64,000 bases of DNA from AWTP1-13 sp963770295 (GTDB lineage Bacteria; Pseudomonadota; Alphaproteobacteria; Rhizobiales; Hyphomicrobiaceae): positions 62,001 through 126,000 of the forward strand of contig CAVYPA010000026.1 in NCBI GenBank assembly GCA_963770295.1. The letters run 5' to 3'. Under the pieces are notes generated by a model that made no database searches, was not told the origin of the DNA, and worked only from the letters and a program-made list of their open reading frames with translations. The translations under genes and the position numbers were made by a program. Below are positions 20,242 to 30,689 of the stretch, piece after piece (position 1 is the stretch's first letter; each line of letters opens with the position of its first letter).

Positions 20242-20316
20242 GCGCGCTGCTACCGCCAGTTTGGGGTTCGGCCCCAGCGCCCTGGGACCGCGCCGAAGCT
20301 GGCGCGCGCCCGGGCT

Positions 20317-20345
20317 GTCATAGCGAGGCTCGCCCCCGCTATGAC
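20317..20345 (-). other. Stem-loop between binding-protein and permease genes
   Basis: Perfect 9-bp inverted repeat GTCATAGCG (20317-20325) / CGCTATGAC (20337-20345) with an 11-base loop, just downstream of the binding-protein stop and upstream of the permease start. No T-run, so it is more likely an mRNA-stabilising or partial-attenuation element than a full terminator. Confidence 0.5.
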
Positions 20346-20373
20346 CAGGCTTGGCTCGAGACTTGGCACCGCC

Positions 20374-21696
20374 TTAGTTGGTGCCAAGGCCGGCGCGCCG
20401 AATCTTCTCGACGTGGGCCTCGAGCACCTTGCCGATGTCCTCGCGCTTGCCCGAAATCGCCTCGATGACCGCGTCGGAGTAGGCCTTGTGCAGCGCCGGC
20501 CACTCGGCGAAGTAGTAGGCCGAGTGCGTGATCGGCTTCTGATCGAAGACGGCGTGCTTCAAAGCGGCGAAGTCCTTGTCCTCCGCGGCGAGTTTCGGCC
20601 ATAGTTTGATGTTGGGCGGTGGTCCGCCGGTCTTCTTCCACATCTCGACCTGACCGGCCTCATCGCTCATCATGGCCGACAGCATCTCCTTCACCAGCTT
20701 CTTCTTTTCGGTCGGCACGCCGATCGGAATGGCCCAGCCCCAGATCTCGTTCCACGAGGTCGGGACCTTGGCGCGCGGACCCACCGGGAATGGGGCCATG
20801 CTGACCTTGCCGACGATCTTGGAGCGCTTGGGATCACTGAACTCGCCGAAGTGCGTGGAATTGACCAGCGTAAAGGCGGCGTCGCCCGCCATGAAGATGG
20901 CGTTGGCCTCGTTGCGGCCATAGGCCGTCATGCCCGGCGGGCTGATCTTGTGTGTGTTGATCGCATCCCACCAATACTCGACGATCTCGCGATGGCAGGG
21001 CTCCGTGATGGCGGGTTCGAATTTCGCGGCCTTCAGCTTTTCATTGTCGCGTTCGAGCAGCGGCTTGAGGATGTCGCACTGATTGGCCCACATGGTCCAC
21101 CAGAAGCTGAACCAGGTGTTGTTCATGGTCATACCGCCGACGTAGCCCCACTTGACCTTGCCTTCCTTCTGCAGGCGCTGGCTGACCGTGACGAGCTCGT
21201 TGAAGGTCTTTGGCACTTCCTCCGGCTTCACCAAATCGCTGCGATAAAAGAAGGTGCCGACCGTGTGCGCCATCGGCACCACGGTCAACTTCTTATCGTC
21301 ATTCCAGAAGGCAAGCAGCGGCCAGGGATCGACGGTGTCGATGCCCTTGATATCGTCGGTCGGCTCGACCCACTTTTTCCAAAGCTGACCCCAATCGTCG
21401 TTGTGCCAGATCAGGTCGAACTGGTCGGCGCCCGATGTCAGCGTGGCGGTGACCTTCTCCATGAACACGCTGTAGGCCATGGGCACGCGCGTCAGCTTGA
21501 CGTTGTTGGCCTTGGCCCATTTCTCCATCATGTCGAGGGAAGCATCCTGGATCGGGTTCTTCATGTACCCGACCTTGATTTCGCGCTCCTGCGCGAAGCC
21601 GGGGCTGGCGCTGCCCAGGAGGGTAGCAGCCAGCAACGCCATGGCGACCGCCCCCTTCAGCAGCTTGCGGCCCCGCATACGCAATCGACCCTGCAT
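20374..21696 (-). CDS. ABC importer periplasmic sugar-binding protein (family 1)
   Basis: 440 residues from ATG 21696, with AGGAGGA just upstream on the minus strand. The longer frame to 21882 is rejected because it buries the signal peptide. Signal peptide residues 1-36 (LLKGAVAMALLAATLLGSASPGFAQ). The mature protein begins REIKVGYMKNPIQDA and has the family-1 binding-protein size and pattern (aromatic-rich NTWFSFWWTMW, and MAGDAAFTLVNSTHFGEF, a frequent 'GxAAM' region). First gene of a CUT1 operon running leftward. It is divergent from the D-2-hydroxyacid dehydrogenase gene over about 200 bp. Confidence 0.92.
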   Translation of the reverse strand: MQGRLRMRGRKLLKGAVAMALLAATLLGSASPGFAQEREIKVGYMKNPIQDASLDMMEKWAKANNVKLTRVPMAYSVFMEKVTATLTSGADQFDLIWHNDDWGQLWKKWVEPTDDIKGIDTVDPWPLLAFWNDDKKLTVVPMAHTVGTFFYRSDLVKPEEVPKTFNELVTVSQRLQKEGKVKWGYVGGMTMNNTWFSFWWTMWANQCDILKPLLERDNEKLKAAKFEPAITEPCHREIVEYWWDAINTHKISPPGMTAYGRNEANAIFMAGDAAFTLVNSTHFGEFSDPKRSKIVGKVSMAPFPVGPRAKVPTSWNEIWGWAIPIGVPTEKKKLVKEMLSAMMSDEAGQVEMWKKTGGPPPNIKLWPKLAAEDKDFAALKHAVFDQKPITHSAYYFAEWPALHKAYSDAVIEAISGKREDIGKVLEAHVEKIRRAGLGTN

Positions 21697-21896
21697 TGTC
21701 AGCGTTCCTCCTCTTGCGCCCGGCTCGGCGGCCTTTTCCGCAGGGGCGATGTTAGCCGCTTCCCTGACGGGCATCCAGCCGCTTCGGGGCGCCCGCGCGC
21801 CAAGAATTGCGCGCCGGGGAGCTTCTGCGGTTATGATCTGGACCGACCGCACGCCTGCAGCCTTGCGTGCGCCCCTTGTCAAATGAGGTTGGCGCC

Positions 21897-22799
21897 ATGC
21901 CCAGGACGCTATTTATCGATTCAACGCCCGACATCGATCGGCTTTGGCGGCGCGTGCACGGGCCGCAAGACCTGCCGATCAGTGTTCATATGGGGCCGGT
22001 GGCCGAGGCGGAGATTCCGGGCCTGCTCGCGGCCTACGACACCTGCATTGTCGATGCGACGTATTTTACCGGCGCCACCCTCAAGCGTTGCGCTGGACTT
22101 AAGCACTTGGTGTTTCTCGGCACGGGCGCGGGCAGCTTCATCGATCTCGCCGCCGCCGCCGCCGCCGGCATCAAGGTATCGACCATCAAAGGCTACGGCG
22201 ACACCGCGGTCGCCGAGCATACCCTGGGGCTCGTGTTCGCGGCGGCGCGCAATATCGCAACGATGCACAAGATCATGCGTGACGGCGGCTGGCAGGTGAT
22301 GCAGGGCATCGAGCTCAAGGGCAAGACGCTGGGGCTCATCGGCCTCGGCGGCATCGGCCGCGAAATGGCGCGGCTCGGCAAGGGCATCGGCCTCGACGTG
22401 ATTGCCTTCAATCGCTCCGCCATTGAAGACGCCCCCGTGCCGCTGGTCGCCCTCGAGGCGCTGCTCGGGCGCGCCGATGTGGTGAGCCTGCACCTGGCGC
22501 TCAACGACGGCACGCGCCACTTCCTCGACCGCAGCCGCCTGGAGATGATGCAGCCCGGCGCCATTCTGGTGAACACGGCGCGTGCCGGGGTGGTGGACGA
22601 GGCGGCGCTCGCCGACCTCTTGCGCGCCGGCCATATCGGGCACTACGCCACCGACGTCTATGCCGAGGAGCCCCCGCCAGCCAACGAGCCCCTGCGGCGG
22701 CTCGAGCGGGTGACGCTCACCGCACACGCGGCCTACAACACCCCCGAGGCCGCCATGACCATGTACCGCCGCGCGATCGACCTGGCCGCGGCGGGCTGA
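21897..22799 (+). CDS. D-isomer-specific 2-hydroxyacid dehydrogenase
   Basis: 300 residues from ATG 21897, GAGG nine bases upstream. The N-terminal substrate half is followed by a Rossmann NAD domain (GKTLGLIGLGGIGREMARLGKGIG). Catalytic Arg in NTARAGVVDE, Glu in YAEEPPP and His in TLTAHAAYNTPEA are present in the family order. It reduces 2-keto acids to D-2-hydroxy acids or the reverse. The promoter region is shared with the divergent sugar importer operon, hinting at joint control. Confidence 0.92.
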   Translation: MPRTLFIDSTPDIDRLWRRVHGPQDLPISVHMGPVAEAEIPGLLAAYDTCIVDATYFTGATLKRCAGLKHLVFLGTGAGSFIDLAAAAAAGIKVSTIKGYGDTAVAEHTLGLVFAAARNIATMHKIMRDGGWQVMQGIELKGKTLGLIGLGGIGREMARLGKGIGLDVIAFNRSAIEDAPVPLVALEALLGRADVVSLHLALNDGTRHFLDRSRLEMMQPGAILVNTARAGVVDEAALADLLRAGHIGHYATDVYAEEPPPANEPLRRLERVTLTAHAAYNTPEAAMTMYRRAIDLAAAG

Positions 22800-22879
22800 G
22801 GCCCCCACCGCGACCTCCCTGCACCGGTTCGCGCCTGACCGGCTCACGGGTCCGTGATACCGCGATGCACAAATAATGT

Positions 22880-22896
22880 TGCGTTGCACCATGCAA
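22880..22896 (+). promoter_or_regulatory. Candidate PhaR-type operator upstream of phasin
   Basis: Overlapping TGC-rich repeats: TGC-GTT-GCA (22880-22888) and TTGCA-CCA-TGCAA (22884-22896), about 30 bp before the phasin start. PhaR repressors of PHA granule genes bind TGC/GCA-rich repeats of the CTGC-N3-GCAG kind. Assignment is by resemblance and location only. Confidence 0.35.
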
Positions 22897-22927
22897 TCGC
22901 TTATAGGGGAGGCAACACCCCCAGCGA

Positions 22928-23389
22928 ATGGATGTCGATATGAACCAACCCGTCGGAAAGCAGGCCTTCGATCAGGCCGAGAAACTCTTTAGAGAGACCT
23001 TCAACCCCGGGACTGTATTGGCTTTTGCGGAGAAGACCGTGACCACGTCCAAGGAATTTTACGAAAAGGCGGCTGCGGCGGCTCAGGACGGCGCCAAGGC
23101 GCTGACGGAAATTGCCGACGCCGCCTGGGGCAGCACCAAGCTGCTCAACGAAAAGTTCGCCCAGAACCTGACGGCGAACGTCGATGTCGCCTTTGCGGCC
23201 GCCCAACAGCTGGCCGCCGCCAAGTCCCTGCCCGAAATCGGCAAGATCCAGAGCGAGTTCGTGCAGAAACTTTCCGCGCAGGCCACCGAACAGACCAAGG
23301 AGATGGTCGACCTGTCGACGCGGGCAACCCAGCACCTGTTCGAAAAGGCCCAGGCGGCGGCGAGCAAATCGATCAAGCCGCTGTTTTAG
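22928..23389 (+). CDS. Phasin (PHA granule-associated protein)
   Basis: 153 residues. Almost entirely amphipathic helix rich in Ala, Lys, Glu and Gln, the phasin_2 profile (FRETFNPGTVLAFAEKTVTTSKEFYEKAAAAAQDG and following), without Cys. It coats polyhydroxyalkanoate granules in the cytoplasm. ATG 22928 is used; a strong GGGGAGG lies rather far upstream (22906-22912), and ATG 22940 is possible. Followed by its own terminator, hence monocistronic. It implies the host stores PHA. Confidence 0.85.
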   Translation: MDVDMNQPVGKQAFDQAEKLFRETFNPGTVLAFAEKTVTTSKEFYEKAAAAAQDGAKALTEIADAAWGSTKLLNEKFAQNLTANVDVAFAAAQQLAAAKSLPEIGKIQSEFVQKLSAQATEQTKEMVDLSTRATQHLFEKAQAAASKSIKPLF

Positions 23390-23432
23390 AAAACGGCCAC
23401 CCCGCTGCGCTCCCGATCGTTGCCTCGGTTCG

Positions 23433-23463
23433 TTGCCTCGGTTCCAGGGACCGGGGCAATTTT
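23433..23463 (+). terminator. Rho-independent terminator of the phasin gene
   Basis: TTGCCTCGGT (23433-23442) pairs with ACCGGGGCAA (23450-23459), ten pairs with one G-U, followed directly by TTTT. It lies 44 bp after the phasin stop. Confidence 0.78.
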
Positions 23464-23538
23464 CGTTGCGCGCGCAGCACTCGCATCGGCGGCGGCCTCG
23501 TACTAACGTGGCGGCAATGAGACAGGCAGGAGAGGTCG

Positions 23539-24159
23539 ATGCTGAAGGTCTGGGGACGGGTCAACTCTATCAATGTGCAGAAGGTGCTCTGGGCCCTCGA
23601 AGAGTTGCAGGTGGCCTACGAGCGGGTCGACGCAGGCATGGCCTTTGGCGTCGTCAATGAGGCTTTCTACAAGACGATGAACCCCAACGCGCGGGTGCCA
23701 ACGATCGAGGATGACGGCTTCGTGCTGTGGGAGTCCAATGCGATCGTGCGCTATCTCGCGGCCAAACACGGCGCGGGCACGCTGTGGCCGACCGATCTCA
23801 AACAGCGGGCCGATTCCGATCGCTGGATGGACTGGATCTCCAACCACGTGAGCCCGGTCATCACGCCGGTGTTCTGGGGCCTGGTGCGCACGCCCGCCGA
23901 CAAGCGCAACCTGGCGCAGATTGAAGCCGATGCCGAGAAGACGGCGCAGCAATTGCAAGTGCTCGAGCAGTGCCTCGCAGACCGGTCCTATGTCGCCGGT
24001 CAAAACTTTACGATGGGCGACATCGTCGTCGGCGTCACGGTCTATCGCTGGTACGGGCTCCAGGTAAAGCGTCCGCGCCTTGCCAACATCGAGGCCTATT
24101 ACGCGCGCCTCCAGCAGCGCCCGGCCTTCAAAAAGCACGTCATGCTGCCGCTGACGTAA
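23539..24159 (+). CDS. Glutathione S-transferase family protein
   Basis: 206 residues, GGAGAGG just before ATG 23539. N-terminal thioredoxin-like half with Ser/Asn-Val motif VWGRVNSINVQKVLWALEEL, cis-Pro in NARVPTIEDDGFVLWESNAIVRYLA (the glutathione gamma-glutamyl site ES), then an all-helical C-terminal half with FTMGDIVVGVTVYRW. Beta/zeta-like cytosolic GST, conjugating or reducing electrophiles. The 3' end is 5 bp from the convergent RidA gene. Confidence 0.92.
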   Translation: MLKVWGRVNSINVQKVLWALEELQVAYERVDAGMAFGVVNEAFYKTMNPNARVPTIEDDGFVLWESNAIVRYLAAKHGAGTLWPTDLKQRADSDRWMDWISNHVSPVITPVFWGLVRTPADKRNLAQIEADAEKTAQQLQVLEQCLADRSYVAGQNFTMGDIVVGVTVYRWYGLQVKRPRLANIEAYYARLQQRPAFKKHVMLPLT

Positions 24160-24164
24160 GGGCT

Positions 24165-24581
24165 TTAGCGTTTGCCGGCGCCGAGGTGGGCGATGGCTTC
24201 GATCTCCACCTTGACGCTCGGTTCCGCCAAGGCGGCTACTTCGACCAGCGTGCTCACGGGAAAATCGCCGCTAAAGACCTCCCGGCGCGCGCGCCATACC
24301 TTTTCGCGCTGCGTAATGTCGGTCACAAAAATCACCACCTTGACCACGTCGGCCATGGCCCCGCCGGCGGCCTCGAGAAGGTGGCGGATCTTGGCGAAGA
24401 TCGCCTTGGCCTGGTCGTACTCGTCGCCAGCGACGATGTTTCCGTCCGCCCCGCGCGCAATCATACCGGCCACGTAGGCGACACCGTTGACGGTGAGGCA
24501 GTTCGACCAGGTCTCCGGCGCAGGTTCGGGGACCTCCGCACTGACCACACGGGCGATTTTTTCTGAGCTCTGTGGCGCCAT
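24165..24581 (-). CDS. RidA family enamine/imine deaminase-like protein
   Basis: 138 residues with AAGGAG just before ATG 24581. YjgF/RidA fold: GVAYVAGMIARGADGN, DEYDQAKAIFAKIRHLLEAAGG and STLVEVAALAEPSVKVEIEAIA. In RidA proper a C-terminal Arg (about 105) binds the carboxylate; here the equivalent stretch is REVFSGDFPVST, so the subgroup is uncertain. Hydrolyses reactive enamines or belongs to a catabolic RidA clade. Single gene. Confidence 0.9.
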   Translation of the reverse strand: MAPQSSEKIARVVSAEVPEPAPETWSNCLTVNGVAYVAGMIARGADGNIVAGDEYDQAKAIFAKIRHLLEAAGGAMADVVKVVIFVTDITQREKVWRARREVFSGDFPVSTLVEVAALAEPSVKVEIEAIAHLGAGKR

Positions 24582-24941
24582 GCTCGCTCCTTCTCGATCA
24601 AGCTGATACGTCGATCTATGCTAGGTCGATCCAACCAAGGTCGGGGGATTTTGCGGCTCTGTTGGCACGCCATGCTAGCGGAGCGGCAAATGCAAAGAAA
24701 GGCCGCGCGCCGGCCCGCATTCCCTTGCCCAGCCTTGCCCGAAGTCGGTCCAGCGCCTCGACCCGGAATGCACAGGGTGGCACTGTTGGCCGGGGAAAAG
24801 GCCGCTCTTGCCGGGCGTCGACATCCCCTTGCCCAGGTTACGCACGCGTGCGTTAATCGCACTGGGGTCGGTGCAGCCGGCCGCGTTACAAGCATGACCG
24901 CTGGCCGCCTGCGCTTCAGCCCAGCCCAAGGAGAACCCCCC
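24582..24941. other. Divergent intergenic region, RidA / peptide importer
   Basis: No gene supported. It must hold the promoters of RidA (left) and the peptide importer (right). No clear operator seen. Confidence 0.45.
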
Positions 24942-26558
24942 ATGACCCGCCGCGCCACTTCCTCGCGCCGCAGCTTCCTCAAAACCGGCCTCGCGGCGAC
25001 CGCCGCGGTGGCGGCGCCCGGCCGCCTGACGGCCCAGTCCGCACCCCCCGCCGCCAAAACCATCCGCGCCGTGATGCACGGGGACCTCACCGTGCTCGAC
25101 CCGATCTGGACCACGGCCAACATGAGCGCCTACCACGGCGCCATGCTCTACGACACCCTGTTTGGCATCGACGCCAATCTCGATACCAAGCCGCAAATGG
25201 TGTCGAAATGGGGGGCCTCGGACGACAAGAAAACCTGGACCTTCGAACTGCGCGATGGGCTCAAGTTCAGCGACGGCTCGGCCCTTACCACCGACGACGT
25301 CATCGCTTCGCTGCGCCGCTGGGCCGCCCGCGACGGCGCCGGGCAGCATATGATGCAGCGTGTCGTGGACATCGCCAAAAAGGACGACAAGACCTTCCAG
25401 TTCATTCTGAAGGAGCCCTACGGCTATCTGGTCGACGCCCTGGGCAAGACCTCAACGCCGCTTTGCTACATCATGCGCAAGAAGGAAGCCGAAACCAACC
25501 CGATGGAGAAAATTACCGCCTACGTCGGGTCGGGGCCGTTCATTTTCAACGAGGCCGAGACCAGGCAGGGTGTGCGTTACGTCTACGACCGCAACCCGAA
25601 CTACCCGCCGCGCTCCGAACCGGCATCGGGCCTCGCCGGCGGCAAAGTGGCCAAGGTCGACCGGGTCATTTTCGAGAACATGGCCGACAGCCAAACGGCG
25701 CTCGCGGCCCTGCAGGCCGGCGAGATCGATTTTTTTGAGACCCCTCCCATCGATTTGATCGGTCAGCTCGAGGGCGACAGCAACCTCACGCTCGAAGTGC
25801 TAAACAAGACCGGCAACATCGGCTGGCTGCGCATGAACTTCCTGCACCCCCCGTTCAACCACGTGGATGCGCGTCGCGCCATGCTCTACCTCCTCGACCA
25901 GGAGGACTTCATGAAGGCGACCTTCGGCAACCCGAAATACTACAACAAGTGCGCCTCGAACTTCGGCTGCGGCGTGCCGATGGAGAACGATACCAACACC
26001 GGCTGGTTCAAAGAGGCGCCCAATCCGGCCAAGGCCAAAGAGTACCTGCAGAAGTCGGGCTACAAGGGTGAGCCGATCCTGCTGATGCAGGCCACCAACA
26101 TTGATTTCATGCGCAATGCCGCCGATCTCGTCGCCGGCGCCTTGCGTTCGATCGGCGCCAACGTGCAGGTGGCCTCCTCCGACTGGGGCGGTGTCGTCAA
26201 CCGGCGGGCCGTCAAGGCGCCGCCCGATCAGGGCGGCTGGAACCTGTTCATTACCTGGGCCGACGGCAACGCCGTGAGCAATCCCATCGCGCTCGCCGGC
26301 CACGCGGCGACCGGTGATAAGGCTTGGTTCGGCTGGCCGTCGGACGCCAAGAATGAAGAGCTGCGCGACAAGTGGGCGCTTGCCGGTAGCTTGCAGGAGA
26401 AACAGCAGATCGCCCGCGAGCTGCAGGAGAATGCCTGGAATTTCGTGCCGCACGTCTGGCTCGGGCAATGGGTTGCCCCGACGGCCCGGCGCAAGAACCT
26501 GACGGGCATGCTGGCGGTACCTGGCGTGGTACCGTTTTGGAATGTGCAGAAGGCCTAA
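24942..26558 (+). CDS. Peptide/nickel-type ABC importer binding protein (family 5), Tat-exported
   Basis: 538 residues from ATG 24942, preceded by AAGGAG. The frame opens further left, but those codons are poor. Tat signal: RRATSSRRSFLKTGLAATA, mature near AQSAPPAAKTI. SBP_bac_5 features: DPIWTTANMSAYHGAMLYDTLF, WTFELRDGLKFSDGSALTTDDV and VARRAMLYLLDQEDF-like HVDARRAM. Binds peptides or other small organic solutes in the periplasm. Leads an operon with two permeases and two ATPases. Use of the Tat route implies it folds before export. Confidence 0.93.
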   Translation: MTRRATSSRRSFLKTGLAATAAVAAPGRLTAQSAPPAAKTIRAVMHGDLTVLDPIWTTANMSAYHGAMLYDTLFGIDANLDTKPQMVSKWGASDDKKTWTFELRDGLKFSDGSALTTDDVIASLRRWAARDGAGQHMMQRVVDIAKKDDKTFQFILKEPYGYLVDALGKTSTPLCYIMRKKEAETNPMEKITAYVGSGPFIFNEAETRQGVRYVYDRNPNYPPRSEPASGLAGGKVAKVDRVIFENMADSQTALAALQAGEIDFFETPPIDLIGQLEGDSNLTLEVLNKTGNIGWLRMNFLHPPFNHVDARRAMLYLLDQEDFMKATFGNPKYYNKCASNFGCGVPMENDTNTGWFKEAPNPAKAKEYLQKSGYKGEPILLMQATNIDFMRNAADLVAGALRSIGANVQVASSDWGGVVNRRAVKAPPDQGGWNLFITWADGNAVSNPIALAGHAATGDKAWFGWPSDAKNEELRDKWALAGSLQEKQQIARELQENAWNFVPHVWLGQWVAPTARRKNLTGMLAVPGVVPFWNVQKA

Positions 26559-26651
26559 AGCGCAACCAGCCCTCGCATCGACACAGGGCTCCCGAGGAGA
26601 GCCGCGCAACAAAGGCGGGCTATGGCAGCAAGGAAGGCGTAATCGACCGAC

Positions 26652-27593
26652 ATGGGGGCCTTCATCATCCGTCGCCTGCTCTCGACCCTGCTCGTAATGG
26701 GTCTGGTCGGGGTGTTCATATTCTTGCTCCTGCATCTGTCGCCCGGTGATCCGGCCGCAATCATCGCCGGCGACAACGCCACACCGGCACAGATTGAAGC
26801 GATCAGGACCAGCCTCGGCCTCAACGATCCCTTGCACGTACAGTTTGGCCGTTGGGCGGTGCGCGTGCTCAATGGCGACCTCGGCATCTCCATTTTCTCC
26901 AACGTGCCGGTGGCGACCCTGATTGGGCAACGGGTCTGGCCGACAGTCTCGCTGGCTTTCACCACCATCGTGCTGGCGGTCGCCCTGGCATTGGCGGCCG
27001 GCGTGCTGGCCGCTTGGAAGGCGGGAAGCCTGGCCGATCGCCTGGTCATGATCCTTTCCGTCGTCGGCTTTTCCGTACCGGTGTTCGTGGTGGGCTATCT
27101 GCTGATCTACGTGTTTGCCATCACTCTGCGCTGGCTACCCGTGCAAGGTTATTCGCCACTGGCGGAGGGCTTTTGGCCCTGGGCGAGCCACCTGATCCTT
27201 CCCTCCACCGCCCTAGGGCTGGCCTACGTCGCCTTGATCGCACGCATCACGCGAACCGCCATGCTCGACGTGCTGGCCGAAGACTATATGCGCACCGCGC
27301 GTGCCAAGGGCGTGGCCACCGGCCCCATGTTGTTCAAACACGCCCTGAAGAGCGCCGGCATACCGATTGTCACAGTGGTGGGCATCGGCATTGCGCTGCT
27401 GATCGGCGGGGTCGTGATCACGGAGACGGTCTTCAACCTGCCGGGCATCGGCCGTTTGGTGGTCGATGCCATTTCCAAGCGCGATTACCCGATCATCCAG
27501 GGCGTGATCCTGCTGTTCTCCGGCGTCTACGTCATCATCAATCTTCTGGTCGACCTGTCCTATACCCTGCTCGACCCCCGGATCCGCTACTAA
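26652..27593 (+). CDS. Dipeptide-type ABC importer permease (DppB type)
   Basis: 313 residues with six membrane helices. DppB/OppB family start MGAFIIRRLLSTLLVMGLVGVFIFLLLHLSPGDPA and the EAA loop YMRTARAKGVATGPMLFKHALKSAGIPIVTVVG. Pairs with the DppC-type permease whose ATG follows two bases after this stop. Confidence 0.94.
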   Translation: MGAFIIRRLLSTLLVMGLVGVFIFLLLHLSPGDPAAIIAGDNATPAQIEAIRTSLGLNDPLHVQFGRWAVRVLNGDLGISIFSNVPVATLIGQRVWPTVSLAFTTIVLAVALALAAGVLAAWKAGSLADRLVMILSVVGFSVPVFVVGYLLIYVFAITLRWLPVQGYSPLAEGFWPWASHLILPSTALGLAYVALIARITRTAMLDVLAEDYMRTARAKGVATGPMLFKHALKSAGIPIVTVVGIGIALLIGGVVITETVFNLPGIGRLVVDAISKRDYPIIQGVILLFSGVYVIINLLVDLSYTLLDPRIRY

Positions 27594-27595
27594 AG

Positions 27596-28465
27596 ATGAC
27601 GGTCGCCGCCGCAGAGATCGCCCGCGTGCCGAACCGAAACGGCATGTGGCACTTCGTGCGGCGCAATCCAACGCTGGTCGGCGGCATGGTCGTCCTGGTG
27701 TTGGTCGCGCTGGCGGCGCTGATTGCACCCTTGATCGCGGGCGATCCGATCGCGGCCAAACCCGTGAACCGGTTAAGACCACCCTCGCAAATCAACTGGC
27801 TCGGCACCGACCAGCTCGGCCGCGATGTGTGGGCCCGCACCGTCTATGGGGCGCGCATCTCACTGGTGGTCGGGCTGTCGGTTGCCGCCATCGCCACGAC
27901 CATCGGCCTCCTCATCGGCCTGCTCGCCGGCTTCAGCCGGACGGTCGAAAGCGTGGTGATGCGTCTAATGGATGGGCTCATGGCGATCCCGGCGATCCTA
28001 CTCGCCATCGCCTTCGTGTCGCTCTCCAGGGCCAGTGTCAGCATCGTCGTTGCAGCCATTGCCTTGCCCGAGATCCCTAGGGTGGTGCGACTGGTGCGCT
28101 CGGTGGTGCTTTCGGTGCGGGAGCAACCGTTCGTGGAGGCGGCAGTGGCCAGCGGCACGCGGCTGCCCAAGATACTGCGCCGCCATATCCTGCCGGCCAC
28201 CGTGCCACCGCTGATCGTGCAAGCGACCTATGTCGCGGCCTCCGCCATCCTGATCGAGGCCGCCCTGTCCTTCCTCGGAGCGGGCACTCCGCCGGAAATT
28301 CCAACGTGGGGCAATATGATCGCCTCGAGCCGCGTCTACCTGGGATTGGCGCCTTGGACCATTTTCGGCCCGGGCCTCGCACTGGCCCTGGTCGTGTTGG
28401 CGGTGAACCTTGTTGGAGATGGCCTGCGCGACCACCTCGATCCGCGCATCGCCCGGCGGATGTGA
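27596..28465 (+). CDS. Dipeptide-type ABC importer permease (DppC type)
   Basis: 289 residues from ATG 27596; the longer frame overlaps the previous gene. N-terminal cytoplasmic stretch followed by helices VGGMVVLVLVALAALIAPL and others. DppC signature NWLGTDQLGRDVWARTVYGARISLVVG and EAA loop FVEAAVASGTRLPKILRRHILPATVPPL. Forms the channel with the DppB-type partner. Confidence 0.94.
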   Translation: MTVAAAEIARVPNRNGMWHFVRRNPTLVGGMVVLVLVALAALIAPLIAGDPIAAKPVNRLRPPSQINWLGTDQLGRDVWARTVYGARISLVVGLSVAAIATTIGLLIGLLAGFSRTVESVVMRLMDGLMAIPAILLAIAFVSLSRASVSIVVAAIALPEIPRVVRLVRSVVLSVREQPFVEAAVASGTRLPKILRRHILPATVPPLIVQATYVAASAILIEAALSFLGAGTPPEIPTWGNMIASSRVYLGLAPWTIFGPGLALALVVLAVNLVGDGLRDHLDPRIARRM

Positions 28466-28474
28466 GCGCTAGGA

Positions 28475-29466
<992 letters not shown>

Positions 29467-29470
<4 letters not shown>

Positions 29471-30438
29471 GCGGCGCGCCGATCCTCAACGTCAAAGACC
29501 TCAAGAAGCACTTTCAGGTTCGTCGCGGCCTGCTGCAGCGCACGGTCGCCGAAATCAAGGCCGTTGACGGGGTCTCTTTCGCGCTGGCAGCCGGGGAAAC
29601 ACTATGCCTCGTGGGTGAATCGGGATGCGGCAAGTCCACGGTCGGACGGCTGATCCTGCGCTTGATCGATCCGACGTCGGGTGACATCGTCTTCAAGGGC
29701 GAGAACATCACGAACTTGTCGCGCGAGGCCATGCGCGACAAGCGCCAGCGCCTGCAGATCGTATTCCAGGATCCCTATGCGTCGCTCAATCCGCGCCTTA
29801 CCGCCGGCACCATCGTCGGGGAGCCGCTGGAGAATTTCGTTCGACTCGGCCGGGTCGAACGCGAGGGCCGCGTCAGGGCACTGCTGGCGCGCGTAGGACT
29901 GGGCGCCGACGCCCTGCACAAGTATCCCTTCGAATTCTCGGGAGGTCAGCGTCAGCGCCTCGGCATTGCTCGGGCGCTGGCGCTGTCGCCCGCCGTCATC
30001 GTCGCCGACGAACCGGTCTCCGCCCTCGATGTTTCCGTGCAAGCACAGGTCTTGAACCTGATGATGGACCTGCAGGAGGAACTGGGTCTTGCTTATCTAT
30101 TCATCAGCCACGACCTTGGCGTCGTCGAGCACATGGCCGACCGCGTCGCCGTCATGTATCTCGGGCGCATCGTTGAAATCGGGCAGAAGGAGGAGCTGTT
30201 CGCCCGTCCACGCCATCCCTACACGCGGGCCCTAATTTCGGCGGCACCGTTGCCCGATCCGGGCGCCAAGCGCGAGCGCATCGTCCTTGAAGGCGATGTG
30301 CCCTCCCCGATGACGCCGCCCAGCGGCTGCCACTTCCACACCCGCTGCCCGTTTGCCGTTGCGCGCTGTCGCGCGGAATACCCCGAGCTGCGCAGTGACG
30401 GGGCCTCGCACCGCTTCGCCTGCCATCTCGATCTGTAA
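29467..30438 (+). CDS. Dipeptide-type ABC importer ATPase (DppF type)
   Basis: 323 residues from ATG 29467, in a 4-bp ATGA overlap with the previous gene. Walker A GESGCGKSTVGRLILRL, signature EFSGGQRQRLGIARAL, Walker B VIVADEPVSALDV, H-loop ISHDLGVV. C-terminal motif SGCHFHTRCPFAVARC mirrors the Cys cluster of DppD. Last gene of the importer operon; no catabolic enzyme is attached, so the substrate is not indicated. Confidence 0.94.
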
Positions 30439-30689
30439 AAGGGCTCCGCCCCGGCGCTGCGCCCTGGCCGCGGGTGAGATGCTGGCTCGAAGCCCGCCGG
30501 CCCGGCCGCGGGATCCAAGACCCTGAGGCCCCCCGCAAGACCCCGGAGGCATGGGCTGGGGCGCCCAGGCGATGGCGCGCCCCGAGGGCTCACCTCGGCG
30601 GCGCCGGTCCGAGCTGAAGAAAAGGCCTGGACCCCCACTGCGCCGGTCAACTAGGCTCCGGCTGCGCGAGGTCACGGGGGAAACGGCGC

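Noticed and set aside
19336..20604. 422-codon plus-strand open frame
   Set aside because: Antisense shadow of the MalF-type permease and binding-protein genes; composition (His/Gln/Asp/Arg) is typical of a shadow frame.
20851..22299. 482-codon plus-strand open frame
   Set aside because: Antisense to the binding protein and then out of frame with the dehydrogenase; no domain.
25800..26930. 376-codon minus-strand open frame
   Set aside because: Antisense to the peptide-binding protein and permease genes, which have unambiguous motifs.
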